From Streptomyces sp. RB17 (GTDB taxonomy: Bacteria > Actinomycetota > Actinomycetes > Streptomycetales > Streptomycetaceae): 64,000 nucleotides of DNA. Shown here piece by piece: positions 41,313 to 50,361 of the stretch (position 1 is the stretch's first letter; each line of letters starts with the position of its first letter). A program made the position numbers and the translations under genes. Where the stretch lies: positions 930,001-994,000 of the forward strand of contig NZ_WEGL01000002.1 of the NCBI RefSeq assembly GCF_009604455.1, given 5' to 3'. Below the pieces are notes generated by a model that was not told the origin of the DNA, did not search any database, and was given only the letters and a program-made list of their open reading frames with translations.

Positions 41313-43952
41313 GTGTCCGTACCAACCCACAGAAGACGGTGGTTCACCGTCTGCGCGCTCGCCGCGTCCGCCGCACTCGTCGCCATCCCCCCGTCCGCCG
41401 CCTCCGGGCGCACGGTGAGCCCCTTCGGCGTCCGTGCCCTCGGCCAACTGGCCAAGGAGCGCGAGCAGTCGGTGGGTGCCATGTCGCCGCACGTGGCGGC
41501 GGACGACGACGGCGGCAACGAGGCGGACGAGATCGCCGAGGGCGCGGACCAGTACGCCGAGGCCCGCACCTCGCCGGGTGTCGTCGCGCCGGGTGCCTAC
41601 GGCGCGGCCTGGCAGGATTTGAACAAGCTCCACGACGCGGGCGGCAGATGGCGCAACATCACCGACCTGCCGTACAACTCCGACGACGCGCGCTACCGCG
41701 ACATCGACTCCAACTCCAGCGGCGGAAGCGGGAACGTCACCGGCCGGATGGCGGCGCTCGCCGCCGACGACGACGGTTACGTCTACGCGGGCAGCGCCGG
41801 CGGCGGAGTGTGGCGCTCGCGCAGCGGCGGCGGCCACTGGCAGCCCATCAGCGACCGGCTGCCCGCCCAGTCCACCGGCGCCCTCGCCGTCGACGGGGCC
41901 GGCCGGCTGTGGCTGGGCACGGGCGAGGCCACCACCAACGCCGACGCCTACCTCGGCAGCGGAGTCTACGTCCTCACCCACCCGCACCACGGCACCTTCT
42001 CCACGCGCAGCCGGGTCGGCGGCGACGAGTTGGAGAGCACCACCATCCACGAGCTGCGCTTCGGCGGCGGCACGGTGTGGGCGGCCACGAGCAAGGGCGT
42101 GTGGAGCCACTCCGCGAAGAAGCTCGGCGGCCCCTGGAAACTGGAGTACGCGCCCAACCCCGACTTCCTGCCGGGCGGTTCGAAGGCCGACGACCCGAGC
42201 GCGCCGTACAAGAACATCGCCAACGACATCGCCATCGACCCCAAGGACCCCTCCAAGGTGGTCCTCGCCGTCGGCTGGCGCAGCGGTGACGACTACAACG
42301 GCTTCTACACCAAGGCCGGCGGCACCTGGACCCGGATCACCAGTGGCCTCGGTGACCTCCCGGCCGACGCCGACAACGTCGGCAACGTCACCTTCGCCCG
42401 CTCCGCCGACGGCTCCCGCTACTACGCCATCGACCAGTCACCGGAGCAGCTGAACACCAACCCGGACAGCGGTCTGGAGGGCATCTACGTCTCCAAGTCC
42501 GGCTCGCCGACCGGCCCCTGGACGAAGATCGCCGACTACAAGGGCCTGGCCGCCGACAACTCGGCGCTCACCACGGCCGGTTACATGCCCGGTGTCCAGG
42601 CCTGGTACAACCAGTTCCTCACCGTCGACCCGAGCGACCCGCAGCACGTGTACGCCGGGCTCGAAGAGGTCTACGAGACCAAGGACGGCGGCGCCGACTG
42701 GTCGACGGTCGGCCCGTACTGGAACTTCACCTTCCCCTGCTGGAACATCGACCCCGCCAAGCAGACCGGCGACTGCAACCCGACCACCCACTCCGACCAG
42801 CACGGCGTGGCGATCGGCCGCTACCACGGCAAGAGCTTCGTGTACGTCGGCAACGACGGCGGCGTCTACAAGCGCCCGGTGAACGGCTCCCAGGACGCCT
42901 CCGGCCACGCCACCGACTGGACCTCCCTCAACGACGGCACCATCGACACCCTGCAGTACTACTCCGTCGGCATCGGCAAGGACCCCGACCACGGCGGCCT
43001 GGCCGTCACCGGTGGCCTCCAGGACAACGGCCAGTCCGTTCTGCGCAGCAACGACAAGGTGATGGGCTCCAACTTCGGCGGCGACGGCGGCGACACCCTC
43101 ACCGACCCGGCCAACGGCTGCAACATCGCCCAGGAGTACGTCTACCTGGCCGTCCAGGTCACCCAGAACTGCGCGGTGAACGACGGAAGCTGGGTAACCG
43201 ACCCGAGCAAGGCCACCTCGTACTCCGTCGCCCCGCCCGACAACGCCACCAGCGAGGCCCGCTTCATCGCCCCGCTCGCCGCGGACATGAAGGACGGCAA
43301 CACCTGGGTCGCCGGCGGCCGGCACATCTGGGTCCAGACCCACGGCTACGCCATCCGCAGCGGCAAGGAGTGGACCAGCGTCCACGACCTCGGTGCCGGC
43401 CGTACCGCGACCGCCGTCGCCGCGTCCGGCGGCAAGATCTACGCCGCCTGGTGCGGCCCCTGCAACAACCAGGGCTTCGCCCGCGGCATCGCCGTCGGCA
43501 ACGCGGACGGCACCGGCTGGCACGACATCAGCCTGCCGGTCGACGGGACCGTGCCCAACCGCTACCTGAGCGGCTTCGCCGTCGATCCGAAGAACGCCGA
43601 CCACGTGTTCCTCGCCGTCAACGGCTTCTCCCGGCACTGGACCGAGGGCCCCGGCGCGGGCGTCGGCCACGTCTTCGAGTCCACCGACGGCGGGACGACC
43701 TGGAAGGACATCTCGGGCAACCTGCCCGACGTGCCGACCAACTCGGCGCTGGTGACGGCGGACGGCGGCCTCGCCGTCGCCACCGACCTCGGGGTCGTCT
43801 ACCGCGCCCCGGGCCGCGCCACCTGGCAGCGGATCGGCAGCCTGCCGGCCGTCGCCGTGCTCCAGCTCAAGACGAGCCCGGACGGCGGCACGCTGTACGC
43901 CGCGACGCACGGCCGCGGGATCTACACCGTCAAGGTGTGCGACCTGCGCTGA
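41313..43952 (+). CDS. Large secreted BNR-repeat / beta-propeller protein
   Basis: An 879-residue exported protein with a Sec signal peptide (RRRWFTVCALAASAALVAIP). The mature part is built of sialidase-like BNR repeats with Asp-box remnants: RSGGGHWQPIS, TKDGGADWSTV, ESTDGGTTWKDIS. This is the two-propeller architecture of GH74 xyloglucanase and VPS10/sortilin-like proteins. Catalytic residues of GH74 cannot be identified with certainty, so the substrate is open. GTG 41313 is six bases after GGGAGG and gives a clean signal peptide; ATG 41277 is an alternative. A strong terminator follows. It may be a glycan-binding or glycan-degrading surface protein. Confidence 0.85.
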   Translation: MSVPTHRRRWFTVCALAASAALVAIPPSAASGRTVSPFGVRALGQLAKEREQSVGAMSPHVAADDDGGNEADEIAEGADQYAEARTSPGVVAPGAYGAAWQDLNKLHDAGGRWRNITDLPYNSDDARYRDIDSNSSGGSGNVTGRMAALAADDDGYVYAGSAGGGVWRSRSGGGHWQPISDRLPAQSTGALAVDGAGRLWLGTGEATTNADAYLGSGVYVLTHPHHGTFSTRSRVGGDELESTTIHELRFGGGTVWAATSKGVWSHSAKKLGGPWKLEYAPNPDFLPGGSKADDPSAPYKNIANDIAIDPKDPSKVVLAVGWRSGDDYNGFYTKAGGTWTRITSGLGDLPADADNVGNVTFARSADGSRYYAIDQSPEQLNTNPDSGLEGIYVSKSGSPTGPWTKIADYKGLAADNSALTTAGYMPGVQAWYNQFLTVDPSDPQHVYAGLEEVYETKDGGADWSTVGPYWNFTFPCWNIDPAKQTGDCNPTTHSDQHGVAIGRYHGKSFVYVGNDGGVYKRPVNGSQDASGHATDWTSLNDGTIDTLQYYSVGIGKDPDHGGLAVTGGLQDNGQSVLRSNDKVMGSNFGGDGGDTLTDPANGCNIAQEYVYLAVQVTQNCAVNDGSWVTDPSKATSYSVAPPDNATSEARFIAPLAADMKDGNTWVAGGRHIWVQTHGYAIRSGKEWTSVHDLGAGRTATAVAASGGKIYAAWCGPCNNQGFARGIAVGNADGTGWHDISLPVDGTVPNRYLSGFAVDPKNADHVFLAVNGFSRHWTEGPGAGVGHVFESTDGGTTWKDISGNLPDVPTNSALVTADGGLAVATDLGVVYRAPGRATWQRIGSLPAVAVLQLKTSPDGGTLYAATHGRGIYTVKVCDLR

Positions 43953-43962
43953 ACGATTGAGG

Positions 43963-44004
43963 GCGCAGTTCCCCGCACCCCGAAAGGGGCGCGGGGAACT
44001 GCGC
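43963..44004. terminator. Perfect double hairpin terminator (dispersed repeat, copy 2)
   Basis: GCGCAGTTCCCCGC pairs perfectly with GCGGGGAACTGCGC, and CCCC-GAAA-GGGG forms an inner stem. The GCGACCAGCC that follows matches the copy at 26283-26337. It lies between the convergent BNR gene and ABC operon and can terminate both. Confidence 0.85.
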
Positions 44005-44055
44005 GACCAGCCAACACGGACCTGCAGACAACAGACGGCACGGAGCGGCATTTCC

Positions 44056-44823
44056 TTATCCCGGCCAGACCCGCGGAGCGCCCCGTACCGCCCGTCCGAC
44101 CTCCGTGCGCAACGTCACGAACCCGGGCAGGCTCCTGGTGGTGAGCTGGTCCCGTTCGCGGGGCAGGTCCACCGGCAGGTCGCGCACCACGCGGGAGCCG
44201 GGGCCGGGGGAGAGGACGACGACGCGGTCCCCGACGTACACGCTCTCGTCGATGTCGTGGGTGACGAACACGATGGTCGTGTCGTTCGTCCGGTGGACCT
44301 CCAGCAGCAGGTCCTCCAGGTCCTCGCGGGTGCCCGCGTCCAGCGAGCCGAACGGCTCGTCCATCAGCAGCAGGGTGGGTCGGCAGACCAGGGCGCGGGC
44401 GATGGCGACGCGCTGCTGCATACCGCCGGACAGCTCCCGGGGACGGCGCCGGGCCACCCCGTGCAGGCCGACCCGTTCGAGGATGGTCTCGGCCTCGGCC
44501 CGGCGGGCGGCGCGCGGAAGACCCCGGCGGCGCAGCGGCAGGGCGACGTTGTCGCGGACGGTGAGCCAGGGCAGCAGCGAGCGGCCGTAGTCCTGGAAGA
44601 CGACCGCGAGCCGCTCCGGTACGCCGGTCACCGCCGTCCCGTCGATCGTGACCATGCCCTGCTGCGCGGGCAGCAGCCCGGCGATGGTGCGCAGCAGCGT
44701 GGACTTGCCGCACCCGGAGGGCCCGACCACGCTGAGGAGCTGGCCGTCGGGCACGGTGAGGGTGATGCCGTCCAGGACGTGGGTGTCGCCGAAGTGCCGG
44801 CTGACGGAGTCGAGGCGCAGCAT
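44056..44823 (-). CDS. ABC transporter ATP-binding protein (nitrate/sulfonate/taurine type)
   Basis: A 255-residue ATPase with Walker A (VGPSGCGKSTLL), Q-loop (VFQDYGRSLLPWLTVRDNV), signature LSGGMQQRVAIA, Walker B LLLMDEPFGSLD and the switch His (VTHDI). The Q-loop of the form Asp-Tyr-x-x-Ser-Leu-x-Pro-Trp is typical of the SsuB/TauB family. It energises the two permeases encoded upstream. It begins three bases after the ThDP-enzyme stop and ends the five-gene operon. It is the last gene before the bidirectional terminator. Confidence 0.95.
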   Translation of the reverse strand: MLRLDSVSRHFGDTHVLDGITLTVPDGQLLSVVGPSGCGKSTLLRTIAGLLPAQQGMVTIDGTAVTGVPERLAVVFQDYGRSLLPWLTVRDNVALPLRRRGLPRAARRAEAETILERVGLHGVARRRPRELSGGMQQRVAIARALVCRPTLLLMDEPFGSLDAGTREDLEDLLLEVHRTNDTTIVFVTHDIDESVYVGDRVVVLSPGPGSRVVRDLPVDLPRERDQLTTRSLPGFVTLRTEVGRAVRGAPRVWPG

Positions 44824-44826
44824 GCC

Positions 44827-46437
44827 TCACCCGGCCCAGGGCTCGTACAGGGTGCCCGCGCTGCCGCCGACCCGCAGGTGCAGCAGGAAGGGGCCGGAGT
44901 CGTCGCCCCGGCTCAGGGCGTGGTCCAGCGAGGCCGGCAGCTCGTCGGGGTGTTCGGCGCGGGCCGCGGGGCAGCCGAAGGACTCGGCGAGGGCCGCGAA
45001 GTCGATGCCGGTGATGTCCGTGCCGGGGACGGGCGCGACCCCGATCCGGCGGCCCAGCGCGCGCACGGCCGCGTAACCGCCGTTGTCCAGCAGGACGCAG
45101 GTGACCGGGGCCGCGTGCCGGGCCGCGCTCCACAGGGCCTGCACCGAGTACAGCGCCGAACCGTCACCGACCACGCACACCACCCGGCGCCGGTCGGCGA
45201 GCGCCCGTCCCACCGCCAGGGGCAGACCCCAGCCGAGCGCCCCGCTGCCCGTGGTGAGGAAGCCGCCGCTCGCCTCGACGGGTACGCGCGCGTGCAGTGT
45301 GTCGCGGTGGCTCGGCGCCTCCTCGACGAGGACCCGGTCGCGCGGCAGCCGCTCGCGCAGCAGATCGAAGAACAGCTCCGGTGTGATGTGCCCCTCGGCG
45401 CGTGCCGGGGCGGGGGCCGGCCTTGGCGGCGGTGGGTCGCGGTCGGGTTCCTTGCGCAGCAGCCCGGTGAGCCGCTCCAGGGCGGGCCGCAGCGTGGTGA
45501 CGATACTGGTGCCCGTGGGCAGCCAAGCGGCCTGGCCGGGGTCGCAGTCCAGATGGAACAGCTCCGTGCCCGGCGCGAGCGGCGGGCCGTCGTCCGCCAC
45601 GTGATAGGTGAACACCGGTGTGCCGAGGGCCACCACCACGTCGTACGGTGCGAGGCGTGCCGCCAGTTGCCGGGCGATGGGTGGCAGGAACCCCTGGAAC
45701 AGCGGATGCGACTCCGGGAAGCCGGAGCGGCCGGAGAGCGGGCTGATCCACACCCCGGCCCGGATCCGCTCGGCCAGCGCCCGGACCTCGTCCAGCGCGT
45801 CCTCGTCGTCCACGCCCGGCCCGACCACGAGCGCCGGGCGCGCGCAGGTGTCCAGCCGGGCGGCGAGCGCGTCGAGGGCATCCGGGCCGGCCGTGAACGC
45901 CGAGTGCACCGTGCGGGGCGTGACGGGCTCGGCGGGCCGGTCCCAGTCGTCCTCGGGCACCGACACGAACACCGGGCCGCGCGGATGTGCCATCGCGATC
46001 CGGTACGCCTCGGCGAGCACGGCCGGCACGTCCTCCGCGCGTTCCGGCTGGCGGGCGGACTTCACGTACGGGCGCGGGAACAGGGTCGGTTCGTCGGCGC
46101 CGAGGAACGGCCGCAACTGGATCAGCGAGCGCGCCTGCTGTCCCGCCACGATCACCAGCGGCACCCGGTCGCGGTAGGCGTTGAACACCGCGCCGAGGGC
46201 GTGCCCCACCCCGCCGGCCGAGTGCAGGCTGACGAAGGCGGCCCGCCGGGTGCCGAGCGCGTGCCCGGCCGCCATGCCGACGACGACGGACTCCTGCAGG
46301 CCCAGCACATACCTGAAGTCGTCCGGCCAGTCCCGGAACATCCGCAGCTCCGTGGAGCCCGGATTGCCGAAGACCGTGGTCATGCCGGTCTCGTGCAGAA
46401 ACCGTACGACCGCCTCGCGGACCGTGGCCGTCGTCAT
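44827..46437 (-). CDS. ThDP-dependent enzyme, benzoylformate-decarboxylase-like
   Basis: A 536-residue ThDP enzyme. The residues of Pseudomonas benzoylformate decarboxylase align closely: GNPGSTEL (Ser28; BFD Ser26), GLQESVVVG (Glu49; Glu47), SLHSAGG (His72; His70) and PVFTYHV (His279; His281). The ThDP/Mg motif is VVGDGSALYS...NGGYAAV. This enzyme class decarboxylates 2-oxo acids, classically phenylglyoxylate to benzaldehyde. ATG 46437 follows GGGAGG and overlaps the permease stop by four bases. Its place inside an importer operon suggests that its substrate, or a precursor, is what the transporter brings in. A related 2-oxo-acid decarboxylase or carboligase role is possible. Confidence 0.9.
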   Translation of the reverse strand: MTTATVREAVVRFLHETGMTTVFGNPGSTELRMFRDWPDDFRYVLGLQESVVVGMAAGHALGTRRAAFVSLHSAGGVGHALGAVFNAYRDRVPLVIVAGQQARSLIQLRPFLGADEPTLFPRPYVKSARQPERAEDVPAVLAEAYRIAMAHPRGPVFVSVPEDDWDRPAEPVTPRTVHSAFTAGPDALDALAARLDTCARPALVVGPGVDDEDALDEVRALAERIRAGVWISPLSGRSGFPESHPLFQGFLPPIARQLAARLAPYDVVVALGTPVFTYHVADDGPPLAPGTELFHLDCDPGQAAWLPTGTSIVTTLRPALERLTGLLRKEPDRDPPPPRPAPAPARAEGHITPELFFDLLRERLPRDRVLVEEAPSHRDTLHARVPVEASGGFLTTGSGALGWGLPLAVGRALADRRRVVCVVGDGSALYSVQALWSAARHAAPVTCVLLDNGGYAAVRALGRRIGVAPVPGTDITGIDFAALAESFGCPAARAEHPDELPASLDHALSRGDDSGPFLLHLRVGGSAGTLYEPWAG

Positions 46438-47279
46438 GGCGTCCTCCCTGCGGATGCCCGTGGGCCGACGAGCCGCTTCTCGACCGCCAGCAGACCGGTG
46501 TTGAGGAGATACCCGAGCGCGCCGAGCAGCAGCAGCGCCGCCCACACCGTGAGCAGGTCGGAGCGCGTCTGGGCGTCGGTGAGTGTGAAGCCGATGCCGT
46601 TGTCACTGCCCGGCAGCAGCTCCGAGAACACCATCAGGATCAGGGACAGCGAGAGACTGAGCCGGAGCCCGGCGAAGATCCGGGGCAGCGCCGAGGGCAG
46701 GATCAGGAACCACAGCCGTTCGGGTGCCGTCAGCCGCAGCACGGCCGCCACCTGCAGCCGCAGCGGGTCGGTGGCGCGGGCGCCCTCGGCCGAGTTGACC
46801 AGCACCGGCCATACGGCGCTGAACACGATCGACGCCACCTGCATGGGCGTACCGAAGTCGAAGACGACGACGAACACCGGCACCAGCGCGGGCGGCGGCA
46901 CGGCCCGGGCGAACTGCAGCACCGGGTTGCACAGCGCGTACGCCCGCCGCGAACGGCCCACCGCGATACCCAGGGTGATCCCGGCGAGTGCGGCGAGCGC
47001 GAACCCGGCCGCCATCCGGCCCAGGCTCGGCAGGATGGTGTCGAGGGCGGACGGGGTGAGGAACAGATGGCCGACAGGTCCCGAGAACCACAGATCGCGG
47101 GCGTGCCGGGCGATGCGCAGCGGCGGCGGGAAATACACACTGGTCTGGGCGCGGGCGGCCAGCTCCCAGCAGCCGACGGCGACGAGGAGCACCGACCAGC
47201 GCAGCAGGAAGGGGACGGCAGTGCCCCGGGGCGGGCCGGACGCGGATCCGGGCTGCTCTTTCGGCCTTGTCTCCGTCAT
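46434..47279 (-). CDS. ABC transporter permease (SsuC-like), second of two
   Basis: A 281-residue permease with six or so membrane helices. The EAA loop is near LRLTAPERLWFLILPSALPRI. LLRWSVLLVAVGCWELAARA is the first helix. The family moves sulfonates, nitrate, bicarbonate or aromatic precursors across the membrane. It overlaps both neighbours by four bases (ATGA), so translation is coupled. Having two distinct permease genes rather than one suggests a heterodimeric channel. Confidence 0.93.
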   Translation of the reverse strand: MTETRPKEQPGSASGPPRGTAVPFLLRWSVLLVAVGCWELAARAQTSVYFPPPLRIARHARDLWFSGPVGHLFLTPSALDTILPSLGRMAAGFALAALAGITLGIAVGRSRRAYALCNPVLQFARAVPPPALVPVFVVVFDFGTPMQVASIVFSAVWPVLVNSAEGARATDPLRLQVAAVLRLTAPERLWFLILPSALPRIFAGLRLSLSLSLILMVFSELLPGSDNGIGFTLTDAQTRSDLLTVWAALLLLGALGYLLNTGLLAVEKRLVGPRASAGRTP

Positions 47280-48076
47280 GGGCGGCTCCGCACCGACTTG
47301 CCTGCCTCCGGGCGGGGTTCCTGCGCCCAGGCGAACAACCGCCGCTCCGCGCCGACCAGCACGCCGTTGATCACCAGCCCGAGGCCACCCGCCCACACCA
47401 CCCCGGCCAGCACGTCCCGCGTGCCGTCCGTCTCCGTCTGGGCCTGGGCGATGAAGATGCCGAGGCCCTGGCCGAAGCCGGAGAGGATCTCCGTCGCGAC
47501 GGCCAGGATCAGGGCGACCGCGGCCGAGATCCGCACGCCGGCCGCGATGAACGGGGCGGTGGCCGGCAACTCCACCCGCAGCAGCACCGCGAGCCGCCCG
47601 AACCCGAAGGCGCGCAGGGTGTCCTTGGCCAGCGGATCGGTCTCGCCGAGGCCGTAGACGGTGTTGAACAGCACCGGCCAGAGCGAGGCGTACGCGATGA
47701 GCGTCACCTCTGTGCGCGTGCCCGACCCGAGCAGCAGCGACACCAGCGGGATCAGCGCGACGGACGGCAGGGGCCGCAGAAACTCGATCACCGCGCGTAC
47801 GGCGGCCTCCACCACCGGCACCGCGCCCAGCAGCAGCCCCAGCGGCACGGCGATCGCACAGGCGAGCCCGAGGCCCAGCGCCCACGCCCGCAGGGTCACC
47901 CCGATCCCGCCGAGAAAGGCCGGGTCACCCGCCAACCGGGCGGCCCGGGCGAGGACTTCGGAGGCGGGCGGGAGGTAGCTGCGCCGTACGAGCCCGGCCC
48001 GGGCGACCGCCTCGCAGATACCGAAGGCCCCCGCCGCGCCGAGCAGACCGAGCAGCAGTTCCTGGCGCCGCGTCAT
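47276..48076 (-). CDS. ABC transporter permease (SsuC-like), first of two
   Basis: A 266-residue permease. Six membrane helices are visible, from LLLGLLGAAGAFGICEAV to GVVWAGGLGLVINGVLVG, and the EAA-type loop is FGFGRLAVLLRVELPATAPFI. The sequence differs clearly from the second permease, so this is not a recent duplication. Start ATG 48076 overlaps the binding-protein stop by four bases. It forms the importer with its neighbours. Confidence 0.93.
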   Translation of the reverse strand: MTRRQELLLGLLGAAGAFGICEAVARAGLVRRSYLPPASEVLARAARLAGDPAFLGGIGVTLRAWALGLGLACAIAVPLGLLLGAVPVVEAAVRAVIEFLRPLPSVALIPLVSLLLGSGTRTEVTLIAYASLWPVLFNTVYGLGETDPLAKDTLRAFGFGRLAVLLRVELPATAPFIAAGVRISAAVALILAVATEILSGFGQGLGIFIAQAQTETDGTRDVLAGVVWAGGLGLVINGVLVGAERRLFAWAQEPRPEAGKSVRSRP

Positions 48077-49023
48077 TTCACCAGCAGCGGTGCGGGATCG
48101 ACGTCCTTCTTCAACAGTCCCTGGGCGCGCATGAGCGTGATGAGCCGGTGCAGGACGGCCGGGTTCGCGGACGCCGGATAGGCGGGCAGATGGATCGACC
48201 TGGCCTGGTCCGCGGTCACCTTGGCGTACTTGGGCAGCTCGGTGCGCACCGCTGTCGGATCCTCGGCGGCGAGCTTCGAGGCCGCCTCGACGGCACGCCG
48301 GAAGCCCGCCGCGGCCTTGGGGTTCTTCTTCACGAAGTCCGCGGTGGTGATGTACCCGCTGGCGGGCAGGCCCCGCGCCGGTCCCGACCCGCCGTCCAGC
48401 AGCACCCGGGCGCCCAATTCGCCCTGGACGGCGGTGTCGAAGGGCTCGACCACGTGGGCGGCGTCCACCTGGCCCCTTTGCAGGGCCGGGCCCATCTGCG
48501 GGAACAGGATCTGCCGGTAGACGGGCCGTCCTGCGCCCTGGGCTTCCAGGATCGCGTTCAGAGTCAGGGACTGGATGTTGTTGAGGACGGCGACGGCGAC
48601 CTTCCTGCCCGCGAGGTCGGCGGGCTTCCTCAGCGCCGAGTCCCTGGGCACCAGGACGTCCATCATGTGCGGGGCGATCCGCACGCCCTCGGCGAGGATG
48701 CGCAGGTCCAGGGTGCCCTTCTCGTACGCCTGGAAATAGGTGACGTAGTTCGCGCTCGCGATCACGTCCACCTGGCCCTTGAGCAGCGCGGGCAGTGCCT
48801 GGATGCTCTGCTGCACGGGCTGGATGCGTACGTCCAGGCCCTCCTTGGCGAACAGCCCGCGGTCCCGGGCCAGATAGAGGGCGGCGGAGTCGGTGAGCGG
48901 CAGCGCGGCCACGGTCAGCTGCTGCCGCCCGTCACCGGAGTGCGACGTTCCGCCGCTGCCGCAGCCCATGAGGACCAGCGCCGCCGCGGCGATGAGTGCG
49001 GCGAGGCGTTTCGTTCCCGTCAT
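48073..49023 (-). CDS. ABC transporter substrate-binding lipoprotein (SsuA/NMT1-like)
   Basis: A 316-residue lipoprotein: hydrophobic signal and lipobox LMGC (Cys21). The mature domain follows the NMT1/SsuA pattern: ALPLTDSAALYLARDRGLF at the first ligand lobe, ALLKGQVDVIASANYVTYF, VAVLNNIQSLTLNAIL and the late helices. This family binds aliphatic sulfonates, aromatic acids or thiamine precursors. Ligand identity is not readable from sequence. ATG 49023 gives a clean lipoprotein signal; ATG 49050 and 49071 are in-frame alternatives, none with a strong ribosome binding site. It is the first gene of the five-gene operon. Confidence 0.9.
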   Translation of the reverse strand: MTGTKRLAALIAAAALVLMGCGSGGTSHSGDGRQQLTVAALPLTDSAALYLARDRGLFAKEGLDVRIQPVQQSIQALPALLKGQVDVIASANYVTYFQAYEKGTLDLRILAEGVRIAPHMMDVLVPRDSALRKPADLAGRKVAVAVLNNIQSLTLNAILEAQGAGRPVYRQILFPQMGPALQRGQVDAAHVVEPFDTAVQGELGARVLLDGGSGPARGLPASGYITTADFVKKNPKAAAGFRRAVEAASKLAAEDPTAVRTELPKYAKVTADQARSIHLPAYPASANPAVLHRLITLMRAQGLLKKDVDPAPLLVK

Positions 49024-49195
49024 TCCCGGTCGTGATCGGCGTAAAGGCATACGGGGATGACTACCCCGCATTTGTCATGATCGCTACAGATCGGGGCCGG
49101 GTTTCGGGAGCTTTGGAGAAACACGAACCGGTGCGGTGTCCGCGCTCGGCTCATTGCCGGCCTCCGGCAGGCCTCCGCGGCCCATTGAGGCCTCG

Positions 49196-50200
49196 TCAGG
49201 CCAGTGGGCCGGCGATGCGCAACGGGGGCGCGGAGGGTGGGGCCGTGGCGGCGGTGCCGGTGATGTCCGTCCACCAGTCCGCGCCGTCCTCGACGTAGCG
49301 CAGCAGCACGCCCTCGCGGATGGCCCAGGGACAGACCACGGCCCCGCGCAGCCCCATGAGCTTGAGCGCCGTGTGTCCGACGACCGCTCCGGCCAGGCTC
49401 TGCTCGGCGCGCGGGGCGGAGATCCCGGGCAGCCGGGCACGCTCGGCGGCGGGCAGCGCGGCGAGGGTGCGGACCGTCTCGCGCAGATCCCGGCAGCGCA
49501 TCTCCCGCGGGACGAAGGGGCCGTAGCGCCCGGGCGCCGCCCCGCACAGCCGGCCCAGCTGCTGGAACGTACGGGAGCTGACCGCGGCGGTGCGCGGCCC
49601 TTCCCAGCGGATCCGCGAGGCCACGTCCCGCAGCTCATGGCGGATCCGGCGGCGCAGCTCCTTCAGTTCCTCCGGCCCGGGCGGATCCTGCGCCGCGAGG
49701 TACTCCTGGGTGAGGCGCCGCGCACCGAGCGGGAGGCAGGCGGCGAAGTCGGGCAGCCGGCCCCGGCCGAAGGCCACCTCCAGGGAGCCGCCGCCGATGT
49801 CGAGCACCGCGAGCGGGCCGGCGCGCCAGCCCAGCCAGCGCCGGGCCGCCAGGAAGGTCAGCTCCGCCTCGGTCTCGCCCGGCAGGGTGCACATGCGGAT
49901 CCCCGTCCCGGCCGCCACCCGGCGGAGCACCTCCTGCCGGTTCGGGGCGCTGCGCACCACCGTGGTCGCGAAGGCCAGCGGCCCCGACGCATGCCATCTG
50001 CGGGCCGTGGCCCCCGCCGCGGCCACCGCTAGAACGAGCCGCTCCACCGCCTCGTCGGCGATGGTGCCGTCCGGTCCGACGTGTTCGGACAGGCGCAGCT
50101 TCCACTTGACCGTGTGCACCGGCAGCGGAACGCCACCCTCCGCATCCGCGATCACCAACCGAACCGTGTTCGACCCCGCATCCAGCACGCTCACCCGCAT
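49196..50200 (-). CDS. Ppx/GppA family phosphatase
   Basis: A 334-residue protein of the sugar kinase/Hsp70/actin fold. VLDAGSNTVRLVIAD is the first phosphate loop, LPGETEAELTFLA the family signature, and LAVLDIGGGSLEVAFG the second loop. Members are exopolyphosphatases or (p)ppGpp pentaphosphate phosphohydrolases. This short actinobacterial form (about 330 residues) resembles Ppx2/Rv1026-like proteins, some of which act on short polyphosphates. ATG 50200 starts directly at the fold. It diverges from the FAD monooxygenase gene. Confidence 0.92.
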   Translation of the reverse strand: MRVSVLDAGSNTVRLVIADAEGGVPLPVHTVKWKLRLSEHVGPDGTIADEAVERLVLAVAAAGATARRWHASGPLAFATTVVRSAPNRQEVLRRVAAGTGIRMCTLPGETEAELTFLAARRWLGWRAGPLAVLDIGGGSLEVAFGRGRLPDFAACLPLGARRLTQEYLAAQDPPGPEELKELRRRIRHELRDVASRIRWEGPRTAAVSSRTFQQLGRLCGAAPGRYGPFVPREMRCRDLRETVRTLAALPAAERARLPGISAPRAEQSLAGAVVGHTALKLMGLRGAVVCPWAIREGVLLRYVEDGADWWTDITGTAATAPPSAPPLRIAGPLA

Positions 50201-50361
50201 GGCCGGGGACTACCCACTTTCCGGCCAGGAACCCGTCATTCAAGGGGCGCCTGTGTGCACAGCACCGGCCGGCTCCTGTCCTGATCTCGGCCCCCTGCCC
50301 GACACCAGGCCCGTGCCTGCCGTTAGATGAACACCACCACAGTCGGCGCGAGGAGCGGCAC

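Noticed and set aside
43957..47370. Long plus-strand frame opposite the ABC/ThDP operon
   Set aside because: It is an antisense shadow of genes with complete motifs on the minus strand.
49024..49196. TPP riboswitch before the ABC/ThDP operon
   Set aside because: No CTGAGA/thi-box core or matching stems were found, although the operon encodes a ThDP enzyme.
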